37,168 bases of DNA from Rhizobiaceae bacterium. Its GTDB lineage: Bacteria > Pseudomonadota > Alphaproteobacteria > Rhizobiales > Rhizobiaceae. The notes below the pieces were generated by a model. That model was not told the origin of the DNA. It saw only the letters and a list, made by a program, of their open reading frames with translations, and did not search any database. The number at the start of each line of letters is the position of its first letter. The stretch's first letter is position 1. Positions 17,168 through 27,025 of the stretch are shown in pieces. Position numbers and translations under genes: made by a program. The stretch is taken from contig JANQMU010000078.1 in assembly GCA_028279875.1 (NCBI GenBank), positions 1 to 37,168 of the forward strand, given 5' to 3'.

Positions 17168-18964
17168 ATGCCCCGTTATCAGGCCCCGGTACAAGACACG
17201 CTGTTCATTCTCAATGATGTGCTCGGCTATGAGCGATACAACAACCTGCCCGGCTTTTCCGATGCAACGCCGGACGTCGTCGAAGCGATCCTGCAGGAAG
17301 GATCGAAACTCGCCGAGGAGGTGCTGCTGCCGCTCAACCAGATCGGCGACCAGCAGGGCTGCGTGCGCCATGACGACGGCTCGGTGACCACGCCGGAGGG
17401 CTTCAAGGCAGCCTATGACCACTATCGCGAAGGCGGCTGGATGGGACTTGCCGCCGACCCGGACTATGGCGGCCAGGGTCTGCCGCTTTTGCTGCATACG
17501 GCGATCGGCGAATATCTCTCATCGGCCAATATGGCGCTGATGATGTATCCGGGCCTGACCCAGGGGGCGATCGCCGCCATCACCGAACATGGCAGTGACG
17601 AACAGAAAGCCAAATGGCTGCCGAAGATGATCGAAGGCGCCTGGACCGGGACGATGAACCTGACGGAGCCGCATTGCGGCACCGATCTCGGCCTGCTGCG
17701 CACCAGGGCCGTGCCGCAGGATGACGGTTCCTACAGGATCTCCGGCCAGAAGATCTTCATCTCCGCCGGCGAGCACGACATGTCCGACAACATCATCCAT
17801 CTGGTGCTGGCGCGCATCGAGGGCGCGCCGGAGGGGGTCAAGGGCATCTCGCTGTTCATCGTGCCGAAGCTCAGCGTCAGCGATGACGGAACCGTCGGCG
17901 ATGCCAATGGCGTGTCCTGCGGGTCGATCGAGGAAAAGATGGGCATCCACGGCAATGCGACCTGCGTGATGAATTATGACGAGGCGACCGGCTATCTGAT
18001 CGGCGAGGAGCACAAGGGCCTCAAGGCGATGTTCGTGATGATGAACGAGGCGCGGCTCGGCGTCGGCCTGCAGGGCCTGTGCCAATCGGAGATCGCCACC
18101 CAGAACGCCGCCGACTATGCCCGCGAACGCCTTCAGGGCCGTGCGCTCACCGGCGCGAAAGACCCCGACAAGAAGGCCGATCCGATCATCGTCCATCCGG
18201 ATGTGCGGCGCGCATTGATGACCAACCGCGCCTTCAATGAGGCGAGCCGGGCCCTGTTTTTATGGACGGCGCTTCGGGCCGATCTCAAACACCGGGCGGA
18301 ATCGGAAGAGGAACGGCAGGCCGCCGACGACTTTCTGGGGCTGATAACCCCGGTGCTTAAGGGTGCGCTCACCGATCGCGGCTTCGACAATGCGGTGGCC
18401 GCCCAGCAGATGTTCGGCGGACACGGCTATATCGAGGAATGGGGCATGAGCCAATATGTGCGCGATGCCCGGATCGCCATGATCTATGAGGGCGCCAACG
18501 GCATCCAGGCGCTGGACCTTGTGGGCCGCAAGCTCGGCGCCAATGGCGGCCGCGCGGTGACGGCTTTCTTCAAGGAAGTCGGTGATTTCTGCGAGGAAAA
18601 CCGTGAAAATGAAACACTTTCATATTTCACCAAGCACCTGAAGAAGGGCCTCAACGACCTGCAGGCCTCGACCATGTGGTTCATGCAGAACGCGATGTCC
18701 GAGCCCGACAATGCCGGCGCCGGATCGACCGATTACATGCATCTCTTCGGCTTGGTGGCGCTCGGCTATATGTGGGCGCAGATGGCCAAGGTGGCGGTCG
18801 AGAAACTCGACGCCGGCGCGGGAGACGACAAGGATTATCTGGAAAACAAGCTGATCACCGCCCGCTTCTACATGGAACGTGTCATGCCCGAGACGGCCCT
18901 GCGGCGGCAGCGTGTGGAAGCCGGCGCCGGCACCATGATGGCGCTCGACGCGGCGTCCTTCTAG
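17168..18964 (+). CDS. acyl-CoA dehydrogenase, long form with extra C-terminal domain (DmdC/FadE-like)
   Basis: FAD enzyme that introduces the alpha-beta double bond into an acyl-CoA thioester, the first step of beta-oxidation. At 598 residues it is the long form, with an extra N-terminal segment (MPRYQAPVQDTLFILNDVLG), the catalytic core, and a C-terminal dehydrogenase-associated domain (about 470-598). Visible core motifs are MNLTEPHCGTDLG (about 159-171), QQMFGGHGYIEEWGMSQ and RIAMIYEGANGIQALDL with the expected catalytic Glu. The family includes 3-methylmercaptopropionyl-CoA dehydrogenase DmdC and broad acyl-CoA enzymes; neighbours favour fatty-acid use. It is first in the operon behind the palindromic operator, and its TAG stop is followed without gap by the next gene's ATG. 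Confidence 0.9.
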   Translation: MPRYQAPVQDTLFILNDVLGYERYNNLPGFSDATPDVVEAILQEGSKLAEEVLLPLNQIGDQQGCVRHDDGSVTTPEGFKAAYDHYREGGWMGLAADPDYGGQGLPLLLHTAIGEYLSSANMALMMYPGLTQGAIAAITEHGSDEQKAKWLPKMIEGAWTGTMNLTEPHCGTDLGLLRTRAVPQDDGSYRISGQKIFISAGEHDMSDNIIHLVLARIEGAPEGVKGISLFIVPKLSVSDDGTVGDANGVSCGSIEEKMGIHGNATCVMNYDEATGYLIGEEHKGLKAMFVMMNEARLGVGLQGLCQSEIATQNAADYARERLQGRALTGAKDPDKKADPIIVHPDVRRALMTNRAFNEASRALFLWTALRADLKHRAESEEERQAADDFLGLITPVLKGALTDRGFDNAVAAQQMFGGHGYIEEWGMSQYVRDARIAMIYEGANGIQALDLVGRKLGANGGRAVTAFFKEVGDFCEENRENETLSYFTKHLKKGLNDLQASTMWFMQNAMSEPDNAGAGSTDYMHLFGLVALGYMWAQMAKVAVEKLDAGAGDDKDYLENKLITARFYMERVMPETALRRQRVEAGAGTMMALDAASF

Positions 18965-20137
18965 ATGGCGACCCTACCCTCCCAGGTTCTCGGCGTCGCG
19001 CAGCCCGAATGGATGAGCGACGATCTCGTGCTGCTGCAGGACATGGCCAACCGCTTCCTGGAAGCGGAGATCGTGCCGCATTACGAACACTATGAGAATC
19101 AGCAGCGTGTCGACCGGGAGGCCTGGGACAAGGCCGGCGCGGCCGGTCTGCTGTGCGCCTCGGTGCCGGAAGAGTATGGCGGCGCTGGCGGCACCTATGC
19201 CCATGAGGCGGTGATCGCCGAGGCGCTCGGCCACAGCGGCGTCGACGGTTTCGGAATCGCGCTGCACAACGCCATCGTCGCGCCCTATATCCTGCATTTC
19301 GGCTCCGAGGACCAGAAGCGGCAATGGCTTCCGCGGCTGGCGAGCGGCGAACTGATCGGCGCCATCGCGATGACCGAACCGGGCGCCGGGTCCGACCTGC
19401 AGGCGATCAAGACGACGGCGCGCAAGGACGGCAACCATTATGTCGTCAATGGCTCCAAGACCTTCATCACCAACGGCCAGAACGCCAATCTGATCATCGT
19501 CGCCACCAAGACCGACCCGTCCGGCGGGGCGAAGGGAACCTCGCTCATGGTGATCGAGACCGACGAGGTGGACGGGTTCGAACGGGGCCGCAATCTCGAC
19601 AAGATCGGCCTCAAGGCCAATGACACGTCGGAACTTTTCTTCAACGATGTCCGCATACCGACCGCCAATTTGCTCGGCGCCGAGGAAGGTCAGGGATTCG
19701 TCCAGCTGATGACCGAACTGCCGCAGGAACGGCTGCTGATCGCCAACCAGGCGATCTCGATGATCGAGCGGGCGCTGGCGCTGACCATCGACTATGTGCG
19801 CGAGCGCAAGGCCTTCGGCAAGCCGGTGATGGAGTTCCAGAACACCCAGTTCAAACTGGCCGAGCTCAAATCGGAGGCTACCATGGCGCGGGTCTTCGTC
19901 GATCACTGCGTCGGTCAGCATCTGAAAAGTGAGTTGACGACCGCCACCGCCTCCATGGCAAAATACCTGTTGACCGAACTGCAGTGCAAGGTGATGGACG
20001 AGTGCCTTCAACTGCATGGCGGCTATGGCTATATGAACGAATATCCGATCGCCCGCATGTTCCGCGATGCCCGCGTCCAGCGGATCTATGGCGGAACCAA
20101 CGAGATCATGAAACTGCTGATTGCCCGGAGTCTTTGA
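18965..20137 (+). CDS. acyl-CoA dehydrogenase, short form
   Basis: Second acyl-CoA dehydrogenase of 390 residues, the standard homotetrameric size. Motifs are [18 protein letters not shown] (about 134-151), a KTFITNG FAD/substrate segment, [17 protein letters not shown] and the C-terminal [15 protein letters not shown] plus [12 protein letters not shown] with the catalytic Glu. It begins on the base after the preceding stop codon, so the two are coupled. Having a long-form and a short-form enzyme in one operon suggests different chain-length ranges; this is inference. The N-terminal [31 protein letters not shown] is typical of medium to long-chain members. Confidence 0.92.
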   Translation: MATLPSQVLGVAQPEWMSDDLVLLQDMANRFLEAEIVPHYEHYENQQRVDREAWDKAGAAGLLCASVPEEYGGAGGTYAHEAVIAEALGHSGVDGFGIALHNAIVAPYILHFGSEDQKRQWLPRLASGELIGAIAMTEPGAGSDLQAIKTTARKDGNHYVVNGSKTFITNGQNANLIIVATKTDPSGGAKGTSLMVIETDEVDGFERGRNLDKIGLKANDTSELFFNDVRIPTANLLGAEEGQGFVQLMTELPQERLLIANQAISMIERALALTIDYVRERKAFGKPVMEFQNTQFKLAELKSEATMARVFVDHCVGQHLKSELTTATASMAKYLLTELQCKVMDECLQLHGGYGYMNEYPIARMFRDARVQRIYGGTNEIMKLLIARSL

Positions 20138-20163
20138 ACCCGCGAGCCCAAGGAGAACCGACC

Positions 20164-21372
20164 ATGGCTAATGCCCTCATCTTCGATCATGTCCGCACGC
20201 CGCGAGGGCGCGGCAAAAAGGATGGCAGCCTGCATGAAGTGCCCTCCGTGCGCCTCGGGACCCGGGTGCTGGAATCGCTGCGTGCGCGTAATGAGCTCGA
20301 CACCTCGACTGTCGATGACGTCGTCTTCGGCTGTGTCGATCCGGTCATGGAAGCGGGCGGCGATATCGCCCGCGCCGCGATCTTCGAAGCCGGTTACGCC
20401 ACCGAGGCGCCTGGCATGCAGATCAACCGATTCTGCGCGTCGGGTCTCGACGCGGTCAATATGGGCGCTGCGAAAATCGCGCAAGGAGCCGATGACATCG
20501 TGATTACCGGCGGCGTTGAATCAATGTCGCGTGTTGGGCTCGGCATGTCCGGCGGCGCCTGGTTCATGGACCCGTCGGTCAACATGCCTTCCTATTTCAT
20601 GCCGCAGGGCGTCTCGGCCGATCTGATCGCCACCAAATACGGGTTTTCGCGTACCGATGTGGACGCCTATGCGGTGGAAAGCCAGAAGCGCGCCGCCCAT
20701 GCCTGGGACAGCGGCTATTTCGCCAATTCGGTGATCCCGATCAAGGATCAGAACGGCCTGACGATCCTCGACCATGACGAGCACATGCGCCCCGACACCG
20801 ACATGCAGGGCCTGGCGTCGCTCAACGCATCCTTCGGCATGATCGGCGAGATGGGCGGCTTCGACGCCGTCGCCGTGCAGGCCCATCCGGAAGTCGAAGC
20901 GGTAGATCATGTCCATCACGCCGGCAATTCCTCCGGCATTGTCGACGGCGCTGCCGGCGTGCTTTTGGGCTCGGCCGAGGGTGGCAGGAAGATGGGCCGC
21001 ACGCCGCGCGCAAAGATCCGCGCCTTTTCCAATATCGGCTCCGATCCCGCGCTGATGCTGACCGGCCCGGTGGACGTGACCCGCAAACTGCTCGACCGGG
21101 CGGGCATGACCACGGCCGATATCGACCTGTTCGAATTGAACGAGGCCTTTGCCTCGGTTGTACTGCGCTACATGCAGGCGCTGGAGGTCCCGCACGATCG
21201 CATCAACGTCAATGGCGGCGCCATCGCCATGGGTCATCCGCTCGGTGCGACCGGCGCGATGATCCTCGGCACCGTGCTCGATGAGCTGGAGCGGCGCGAT
21301 CTCAACACCGCGCTGGTCACCCTGTGCATCGGTGCCGGTATGGGCACCGCAACGATCATCGAACGCGTCTGA
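20164..21372 (+). CDS. fadA: acetyl-CoA C-acyltransferase (thiolase), FadA-like
   Basis: Thiolase that cleaves 3-ketoacyl-CoA to acetyl-CoA and a shortened acyl-CoA. The 402-residue protein has the nucleophilic Cys in [12 protein letters not shown] (about 86), the His in [16 protein letters not shown] and the acid/base Cys in [11 protein letters not shown] near the C-terminus. The ATG at 20164 has AAGGAGAA nine bases upstream and begins the normal N-terminus ([17 protein letters not shown]); the open frame from 19984 is just an extension into the previous gene. It lies 26 bases after the short acyl-CoA dehydrogenase and 16 before the multifunctional enzyme, matching a fadAB-type pair. Confidence 0.94.
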   Translation: MANALIFDHVRTPRGRGKKDGSLHEVPSVRLGTRVLESLRARNELDTSTVDDVVFGCVDPVMEAGGDIARAAIFEAGYATEAPGMQINRFCASGLDAVNMGAAKIAQGADDIVITGGVESMSRVGLGMSGGAWFMDPSVNMPSYFMPQGVSADLIATKYGFSRTDVDAYAVESQKRAAHAWDSGYFANSVIPIKDQNGLTILDHDEHMRPDTDMQGLASLNASFGMIGEMGGFDAVAVQAHPEVEAVDHVHHAGNSSGIVDGAAGVLLGSAEGGRKMGRTPRAKIRAFSNIGSDPALMLTGPVDVTRKLLDRAGMTTADIDLFELNEAFASVVLRYMQALEVPHDRINVNGGAIAMGHPLGATGAMILGTVLDELERRDLNTALVTLCIGAGMGTATIIERV

Positions 21373-21388
21373 GACGAGGGAGACAGAC

Positions 21389-23602
21389 ATGAGCTACACG
21401 AATTTCACCGTCGAGACCGACGCCGACGGCATCGCCCTTGTCACCTGGGACATGCCGGACAAGAGCATGAATGTCTTCACCGAGGAGGTGATGACGGAAC
21501 TGGACGCCATTATCGATGCGGTCGCCGCCGACGAGACGATCAAGGGCGCGGTCATCACCTCCGGGAAATCAAGTTTCTCGGGCGGCGCCGATCTGACCAT
21601 GATCGGCGCGATGTTCGAACGGATCCATGCGGAAAAAACAAGCAATCCGGAGGGCGCGGCGCAGGTGCTGTTCGATGCGGCCGGCCGCATGGGCGGCCTG
21701 TTCCGCAAGCTGGAGACCTGCGGCAAGCCGTGGGTCTCGGCAATCAACGGCGTGTGCATGGGCGGCGCGTTCGAAATGTCGCTGGCCTGTCACGGCCGGG
21801 TCGCCGCCGACGGCGATGCGGTGAAAATGGCGCTACCGGAGGTCAAGGTGGGCATCTTCCCGGGCGCCGGCGGAACCCAGCGCGTGCCGCGGCTGACCAA
21901 TCAGCAAGACGCGCTGATGATGATGACCACCGGCCAGAACCTCAATCCGAAGAAGGCCAAATCGCTCGGTCTCGTCCATGAGATCGTCGCGGCGGACGGG
22001 CTCATCGATGCGGCCAAAAAGATGATCCTCGACGGGCTGAAGCCGGTGCAGCCCTGGGACGAGAAGGGCTTCAAGCTGCCCGGCGCAAAGGTCTGGAGCC
22101 CGCAGGGCGCACAGCTCTGGCCGGCCGTCTCGGCGACGCTGCGCAAGCAGAGCTACGGCAATTACCCGGCCGCCATTGCGATCATCAAATGCGTGTTCGA
22201 GGGCCTGCAGGTGCCGTTCGATACCGGTCTGCGTATCGAACAACGTTACTTCACCGAAATCCTGCAGACGCCGGAAGCCCATGCGATGGTCCGGTCGCTT
22301 TTCGTGTCGCTGCAGGAACTGGGCAAGGGTGCGCGCCGTCCGGCTGGTGTCGAAAAGACAAGCTTCACCAAGGTCGGCGTCATCGGCGCCGGTTTCATGG
22401 GCGCAGGCATCGCCTATGCCACCGCCAAGGCCGGCATCCACGTGGTGCTGATCGACCGCGACCAGGAGGCCGCCGATAAGGGCAAGGTGCATTCCGAAGA
22501 GCTGGTGGCGGCCGCCGTCAAGAAGCGCCGCATGACGCAGGAACAGGCCGATACGCTGCTGTCGTTGATCACCCCGACCACCGATTACGGTGCCCTTGAC
22601 GGCGCCGAACTGGTGATCGAGGCGGTGTTTGAGGATCGCGGCATCAAGAAGACCGTCACCGAAGCCGCCGAGGCTGCTCTCAAGCCCGGCGCGACCTTCG
22701 CGTCGAACACGTCGACCCTGCCGATCACCGGCCTTGCGGAAAATTCAAGCCGGCCGGGCGACTTTATCGGCATTCATTTCTTTTCACCTGTCGACCGGAT
22801 GATGCTGGTGGAAGTCATCCTCGGCGAAAAGACCGGCGACAAGGCGCTGGCCAAGGCGCTGGATTATGTCCAGGCGATCAAGAAGACGCCGATCGTCGTC
22901 AACGATACACGCGGCTTCTACGTCAATCGCTGCGTCATGCGCTATATGAGCGAAGCCTACAGCATGCTGGTCGAGGGCATCCCGCCGGCGATGATCGAAA
23001 ATGTCGCGAAGATGACCGGCATGCCGGTCGGTCCGCTGGCGCTCAATGACGAGGTCGCCATCGATCTTTCGCAGAAGATCAACCGGGCGACCATCGCCGA
23101 TCTCGGCACCGACGCCATCGATCCGCGCCATGTGCAACTGATCGACACAATGGTCGACAGCCAAGGCCGGCTCGGCCGCAAGAACGGCAAGGGCTTTTAC
23201 GACTATCCCGAAAAGCCGGCCAAGAAACATCTGTGGCCGGGGCTGAAAGACCTCTATCCGCAACAGGATGCCGATGCGATCGATGTCGATGAAATCAAGA
23301 AGCGGTACCTCGCGACCATCGCCTTGGAAGCCGCCCGCACCATGGAGGAAGGCATCGTGACCGACCCGCGCGAAGCCGATGTTGGCTCGATCCTCGGCTT
23401 CGGTTTCGCACCCTATACGGGCGGCGCGGTGTCCTATATTGACGGGCTCGGCGTCCAGGCCTTTGTCGACATGTGCGCCGATCTGGCGACGCGCCACGGC
23501 GACCATTTCAAGCCGACGCCGCTGCTTATCGAGATGGCGAAGAACGGCGAGACGTTTTACGGACGGTTCGGGTCCGGCGAGAGGATCGGCGAGGCGGCCT
23601 GA
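21389..23602 (+). CDS. fadJ: bifunctional enoyl-CoA hydratase / 3-hydroxyacyl-CoA dehydrogenase, FadB/FadJ-like
   Basis: Fusion enzyme of 737 residues that hydrates enoyl-CoA and oxidises the L-3-hydroxyacyl-CoA with NAD. The crotonase domain (about 1-290) shows [34 protein letters not shown] and [21 protein letters not shown] with the two catalytic Glu positions. The dehydrogenase domain begins near 325 with [21 protein letters not shown] (NAD fold) and has [15 protein letters not shown] with the catalytic His, then two C-terminal 3HCDH domains ending in [21 protein letters not shown] at 21389 follows GAGGGAGA. It is last in the operon; a hairpin terminator lies 33 bases after the stop. Confidence 0.94.
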   Translation: MSYTNFTVETDADGIALVTWDMPDKSMNVFTEEVMTELDAIIDAVAADETIKGAVITSGKSSFSGGADLTMIGAMFERIHAEKTSNPEGAAQVLFDAAGRMGGLFRKLETCGKPWVSAINGVCMGGAFEMSLACHGRVAADGDAVKMALPEVKVGIFPGAGGTQRVPRLTNQQDALMMMTTGQNLNPKKAKSLGLVHEIVAADGLIDAAKKMILDGLKPVQPWDEKGFKLPGAKVWSPQGAQLWPAVSATLRKQSYGNYPAAIAIIKCVFEGLQVPFDTGLRIEQRYFTEILQTPEAHAMVRSLFVSLQELGKGARRPAGVEKTSFTKVGVIGAGFMGAGIAYATAKAGIHVVLIDRDQEAADKGKVHSEELVAAAVKKRRMTQEQADTLLSLITPTTDYGALDGAELVIEAVFEDRGIKKTVTEAAEAALKPGATFASNTSTLPITGLAENSSRPGDFIGIHFFSPVDRMMLVEVILGEKTGDKALAKALDYVQAIKKTPIVVNDTRGFYVNRCVMRYMSEAYSMLVEGIPPAMIENVAKMTGMPVGPLALNDEVAIDLSQKINRATIADLGTDAIDPRHVQLIDTMVDSQGRLGRKNGKGFYDYPEKPAKKHLWPGLKDLYPQQDADAIDVDEIKKRYLATIALEAARTMEEGIVTDPREADVGSILGFGFAPYTGGAVSYIDGLGVQAFVDMCADLATRHGDHFKPTPLLIEMAKNGETFYGRFGSGERIGEAA

Positions 23603-23634
23603 GGCGAAGACGCGTCCTGGCCGGTTTCGAACGG

Positions 23635-23668
23635 GCCCGTCTTGCGCTCAAGACGGGCTCCCGTCTTT
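23635..23668 (+). terminator. hairpin terminator after the beta-oxidation operon
   Basis: Perfect 10-bp stem GCCCGTCTTG (23635-23644) / CAAGACGGGC (23649-23658) with a CGCT loop, followed by a moderately T-rich TCCCGTCTTT. It lies between two convergent genes, so it may stop transcription on both sides. The T tract is short, hence moderate confidence in intrinsic function. Confidence 0.6.
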
Positions 23669-23725
23669 CGGAGGCTGTCTTTGGAGCAGCATTTTCCGTA
23701 TCGATGACGTCGTCCCGGTCAGACT

Positions 23726-24097
23726 TCAGCCATTCTCACGGGCAAAGCCGCCGGCACGGCGCATGAAGACCGGACCGACTCCGGCCAGCTCCGCTTTGAG
23801 CGTTTCGCTGGGATTGCCGAATACGACCATGCCTGTCGGATCCACCAGCGCCATTAGGCGTTCTGCGAAATTTTGATTGAAAGACGCCAAATGCGTCAAG
23901 GCCGCCGACGAGTCCCGGTAGCGCTCGTGAACCTGCCCGCTGGTGCCGTCATCACTGATCATCCACAGATATTGAAGTGTGTCCGGTTCGTTGGCCTCGG
24001 CCTGATCGGACATCTCGCCGACCAGTTGCCTGAGGGCCTCCTCCTTGCCTTCCTTGATCGAAACCGCAAATACCCAGGAAATTTCCGCTGCATTCAT
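23726..24097 (-). CDS. putative antibiotic biosynthesis monooxygenase (ABM)-fold protein
   Basis: 123-residue protein with the dimeric alpha+beta barrel pattern: ISWVFAVSIKEGKEEALRQLVGEMSDQAEANEPDTLQYLWMIS, then QVHERYRDSSAALTHLASFNQNFAERLMALVDP. The KEGKEEALRQL start and HERYRDSSAALTHL segment are the usual marks of quinol monooxygenases and related ABM/DUF family proteins, but no catalytic residues can be assigned here. ATG at 24097 has AAGGAGG eight bases upstream, which settles the start against the longer frame. It is a single gene between convergent fadJ and the GMC oxidoreductase. Confidence 0.75.
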   Translation of the reverse strand: MNAAEISWVFAVSIKEGKEEALRQLVGEMSDQAEANEPDTLQYLWMISDDGTSGQVHERYRDSSAALTHLASFNQNFAERLMALVDPTGMVVFGNPSETLKAELAGVGPVFMRRAGGFARENG

Positions 24098-24379
24098 CCA
24101 GTCGCCTCCTTGCAAACACCTTCCATCCTCGACGCGCGGTCACGGGCCGCAGGCCCGCTTTCGGGAAAACCGCTATCGTGATCGAAAATCGTCCAACCTG
24201 AACCATTCTGGGCGCTGGCGCGCCCCGGCGCAAGACCTGCGGGGCGACGCAAGTCTCCCGGCGGCATGCAACGTCGTCACCGATGCAAGGCGGGTGCCTT
24301 CGCGGCCGGTGTTTCGGTGATGGCCCACGCGTCGGGTAGCGCAACGGCAGGCAACCCGCCTCACCGGAGACCGAAATCA
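24098..24379. other. intergenic region without recognisable gene
   Basis: 282 bases between the ABM-fold gene and the end of the GMC oxidoreductase gene, both on the minus strand. The stretch must hold the ABM gene's promoter. Open frames crossing it on either strand look like non-coding frames (rich in Arg/Pro/His, no domain character) and I call none of them a gene. I see no clear hairpin terminator for the GMC gene. Confidence 0.5.
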
Positions 24380-26044
24380 TCAGGTCGGATGATTCAATGG
24401 GCTGCCATTTTGCAAAGTGGCTAAACCGTTTGCCTTGATGATCGCGTCGGCGCAGCGGTCGCCGAGCATCATGGCCGGGGCGTTGGTGTTGCCGGCATTG
24501 ATGTCGGGCACGGCCGACATGTCGCAGACCCAAAGGCCGTCAATGCCGCGGACCCGCATGCGTGAATCAAGCACGGCCATCCGATCGCCGTCGGCGCCCA
24601 TCTTCGCCGTTCCGGCCGGATGATAATTGGTCTTGACGAAACGCCGGCAATGGGCAGCGAGGGCCTCGTCCGACAGGTCGCCGGGCGACGGGATCACGAC
24701 CTGCCTGATCCGGTCGGCCAGCGGCTTTTGTGAAAAGGCGCGGACAAAGAACCGCTGCCCCTCAACCATCTCGGCCATGTCGGCCGGATCCTTCAGCAGG
24801 TTGGGGGAGACGACGGGCATCGCCTTCGGATCGGCGGAGGCCAGCCGCACCTCGCCGCGCGATCGCGGCTTGACCACCACGGTGGTGACCGTGAGGCCGT
24901 AATCATCGTCAACGAGGTCGAGCGCATCGCGGTCCAGATAGACGATCGGGACGCAGAACGCCTGAATGGTCGGGTCGCCGTCCGGGTCTTTCGGATTGAC
25001 GAATGCCCCGGCCTCCACCCCGGCGGAGGTGACCGGGCCGGAGCCGAACAGCTTGAACTGGATTCCGTTGCGCAGCATGCGCCAGCCGACGCCCTGCCGG
25101 TAATAGCCATAGGGGCCGTTGGCGGTGGCGGTGATCGGGACTTCGGGATGGTCGATCAGATTTTGACCAACGCCGGGCAGGTCGGCGAGGCAGTCGATGC
25201 CGTGGCCTGCCAGCTGCTTCGCCGGGCCGATGCCGGACAACATCAGGATCTTCGGCGTTACCAGCGCGCCGGCCGCGACGATTACCTCGCCCTGTGCGCG
25301 GGCGGTTTTGACGCCGCCGCGATCCTCGAATTCGACGCCGACGGCGCGGCCGTTTTCGATGACGATCCGCCGCACTTCGCTGCGCAGACGGATGGTGAGG
25401 TTCGGATTGTTCCGCTGGGGCGTCAGATAGGCGTAGGCCGCGGAGCTGCGCCGGCCGTTCCGGTTCATGAACTGGTAGAAGCCGACCCCGCGCTGGCTTT
25501 CGCCGTTGAAATCGGGATTGAACGGTTCGCCGAGGCCCTGCACGGCCTGCACGAACCAGCGGGAGAATTCGTTGATGTGGCCGGGATCCGAGACCAGCAG
25601 GGGGCCGTCGGTGCCGTGGCGGTCATTGTTGAGCCGATTGTTGCCTTCCATGCGGCGGAAATGTTCGAGCACATCTGCCCAGCCCCAGCCCATATGGTCG
25701 TTATTGCCGCGCAGGATCTCGTTCCAGGCGTCATAGTCAGACGGGCGGCCGCGCATATAGACCTGGGCGTTGACGGACGAGCCGCCACCGAGCACGTGGC
25801 CCTGCGGGATGTCATGGGCGCGGCCGTCAAGATGCGCCTGCGGCGTCGTGCGGTGATAGCGCATATACTTCGAACCGTTGATCATCTTGAAGATGCCGGG
25901 CGGCATGTCGAGAAGCGGATGACGGTTCGAATGACCGGCCTCCAGCAACAGGACCCGGGCGCCGCCGTCGGCCGCCAGCCGGGCCGCCGCGACACATCCG
26001 GCGGACCCGCCGCCGATGACGATGTGATCAAAGGTGCCGGTCAT
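24380..26044 (-). CDS. GMC-family FAD oxidoreductase (choline dehydrogenase-like)
   Basis: FAD-dependent alcohol or sugar oxidoreductase of 554 residues. The N-terminal dinucleotide fold is FDHIVIGGGSAGCVAAARLA; GMC signature 1 is GHVLGGGSSVNAQVYMRG (about 80-97) and signature 2 is GALVTPKILMLSGIGP. The active-site His is in TNYHPAGTAKMG and the Asn in DINAGNTNAPAMMLG near the C-terminus. There is no signal peptide, so it should be cytoplasmic. Its ATG overlaps the stop of the GntR regulator gene (ATGA at 26041-26044), so the two are coupled and the enzyme probably belongs to the sugar locus controlled by that regulator. It could oxidise an alcohol or sugar hydroxyl; substrate not readable. 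Confidence 0.92.
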   Translation of the reverse strand: MTGTFDHIVIGGGSAGCVAAARLAADGGARVLLLEAGHSNRHPLLDMPPGIFKMINGSKYMRYHRTTPQAHLDGRAHDIPQGHVLGGGSSVNAQVYMRGRPSDYDAWNEILRGNNDHMGWGWADVLEHFRRMEGNNRLNNDRHGTDGPLLVSDPGHINEFSRWFVQAVQGLGEPFNPDFNGESQRGVGFYQFMNRNGRRSSAAYAYLTPQRNNPNLTIRLRSEVRRIVIENGRAVGVEFEDRGGVKTARAQGEVIVAAGALVTPKILMLSGIGPAKQLAGHGIDCLADLPGVGQNLIDHPEVPITATANGPYGYYRQGVGWRMLRNGIQFKLFGSGPVTSAGVEAGAFVNPKDPDGDPTIQAFCVPIVYLDRDALDLVDDDYGLTVTTVVVKPRSRGEVRLASADPKAMPVVSPNLLKDPADMAEMVEGQRFFVRAFSQKPLADRIRQVVIPSPGDLSDEALAAHCRRFVKTNYHPAGTAKMGADGDRMAVLDSRMRVRGIDGLWVCDMSAVPDINAGNTNAPAMMLGDRCADAIIKANGLATLQNGSPLNHPT

Positions 26045-26820
26045 AACTCGTCGAGATCGAAGGTCACGCGCACATATTCCCAGGCGGCCTTGAGATGATT
26101 GGCCAAGGCTTCCTCGGCGGCGTCGGGATCGCGTTCGATGATGGCGTTGAATATCGCCTCATGGGCGAGATAATTCACCTTGTTTCTCTCCGGCGAGCGC
26201 AGCATCCTGTCCCAATGCGGCGCCAGCCAGGAGGTGTATCCCTGGTGGATCGCCGGGAAAATGGGATTCTTGGGAACCTTGTAGAGCACACCGTGAAAAG
26301 CCGTATCGGTCGCGTAGAACGCACCGGAATCATCAATGGCCGCCTTGTTGGCGGCGAGCGCTTCCCTGAGATCCACGATATCCTGTTTCCCGGCAGCGTT
26401 CGCCGCTTCGCGCACCAGGGCGCGCTCGAGAAAGACGCGGCTTTCATAGAGGTTTTTGACCCCGCCGCTCTGTTCCAGAAGCAGGCGGACGATCCCCTCG
26501 ATCGCGCCAAGCGCCGATTCCGGACCGGGCTTGCGGACCACCGGGCGGTATCTTGGTCGGCTTTCGATCAGGCCGCGATTGGACAGCGCCGTGATCGCCT
26601 CGCGGACCACCGTTCTGCTGGCGCCGAAACGCTCCATCAGGTCGCGCTCGGCCGGCAGCGGGAATTTATCTTCCAGTTCCCCGGACGCGATCTGTCGTTC
26701 AAGTTGCGCGACGATCACATCCGCCGCGCGACCGGCGGGCCGAGCGGATTTCGGCCCCTCCTGGTCCCTGTCTTCTAAGTCCGTCAATCGGCTATCCCTT
26801 CCATTTTCCGACTGCCTCAA
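26041..26820 (-). CDS. GntR-family transcriptional regulator, FadR/FCD subfamily
   Basis: 259-residue repressor-type regulator. The N-terminal winged helix (about 28-98) shows ELEDKFPLPAERDLMERFGASRTVVREAI followed by LSNRGLIESRPRYRPVVR. The C-terminal all-helical FCD ligand domain has the metal-site pattern D-x3-H (ATDTAFH), H (YLAHEAIF) and H (ANHLKAAWEYV), so it likely binds a carboxylated effector through a metal ion. The first about 25 residues are polar and poorly conserved; a later start is possible. It is divergent from the aldehyde dehydrogenase operon and two matching FCD-type operators lie between, one over its own promoter. This indicates autoregulation and control of the sugar operon. 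Confidence 0.92.
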   Translation of the reverse strand: MRQSENGRDSRLTDLEDRDQEGPKSARPAGRAADVIVAQLERQIASGELEDKFPLPAERDLMERFGASRTVVREAITALSNRGLIESRPRYRPVVRKPGPESALGAIEGIVRLLLEQSGGVKNLYESRVFLERALVREAANAAGKQDIVDLREALAANKAAIDDSGAFYATDTAFHGVLYKVPKNPIFPAIHQGYTSWLAPHWDRMLRSPERNKVNYLAHEAIFNAIIERDPDAAEEALANHLKAAWEYVRVTFDLDEL

Positions 26821-26880
26821 CGGCCTGTTTTCAGCCGCCGGGCAATATCAGCCGACCCAGCTTCGCGTGTCTAGAGTCAT

Positions 26881-26895
26881 TTTGGTCATACTAAA
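26881..26895. promoter_or_regulatory. FCD-type operator 1 (over the gntR promoter)
   Basis: TTTGGTCATACTAAA: arms TTTGGT and ACTAAA around CAT, one mismatch from a perfect palindrome and from the FadR-family pattern T-N-G-T-N3-A-C-N-A. It overlaps the -10 box of the gntR promoter. It matches operator 2 at 13 or 14 of 15 positions, which argues for a common protein. Confidence 0.7.
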
Positions 26896-26917
26896 CATGT
26901 TTCGCTGCGTTTTTCAA
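26888..26917 (-). promoter_or_regulatory. promoter of the gntR-GMC operon
   Basis: On the minus strand TTGAAA (26917-26912), 18-base spacer, TAGTAT (26893-26888). The -10 box lies within operator 1, so the regulator should repress its own transcription. Position and boxes are by eye only. Confidence 0.5.
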
Positions 26918-26972
26918 ATTCTGAAATTTTTCTCTTTAAATCAGCTATTTATCTTATTTTCATATGATACGG

Positions 26973-27001
26973 TTGACAGAAGGTTGTATTTATTCCTTAA
27001 T
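26973..27001 (+). promoter_or_regulatory. promoter of the aldA/sugar transport operon
   Basis: TTGACA (26973-26978), 17-base spacer, CTTAAT (26996-27001), predicting a start near 27008. Operator 2 begins at 27011, so a bound repressor would cover the transcription start. This promoter lies inside the upward extension of the aldehyde dehydrogenase frame, which argues against using the upstream ATG at 26964. Confidence 0.6.
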
Positions 27002-27010
27002 TCAGTGCAA

Positions 27011-27025
27011 TTTGGTCATACCAAA
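27011..27025. promoter_or_regulatory. FCD-type operator 2 (over the aldA transcription start)
   Basis: TTTGGTCATACCAAA is a perfect palindrome with 6-base arms around CAT and fits the FadR-family pattern exactly. It is about 130 bases from operator 1, centre to centre, and lies just downstream of the predicted -10 box. Confidence 0.75.

Noticed and set aside
24098..24533. A minus-strand open frame spanning the gap between the GMC gene and the ABM-fold gene.
   Set aside because: Rich in Arg, Pro and Cys without any domain pattern; it overlaps two better-supported genes in other frames.
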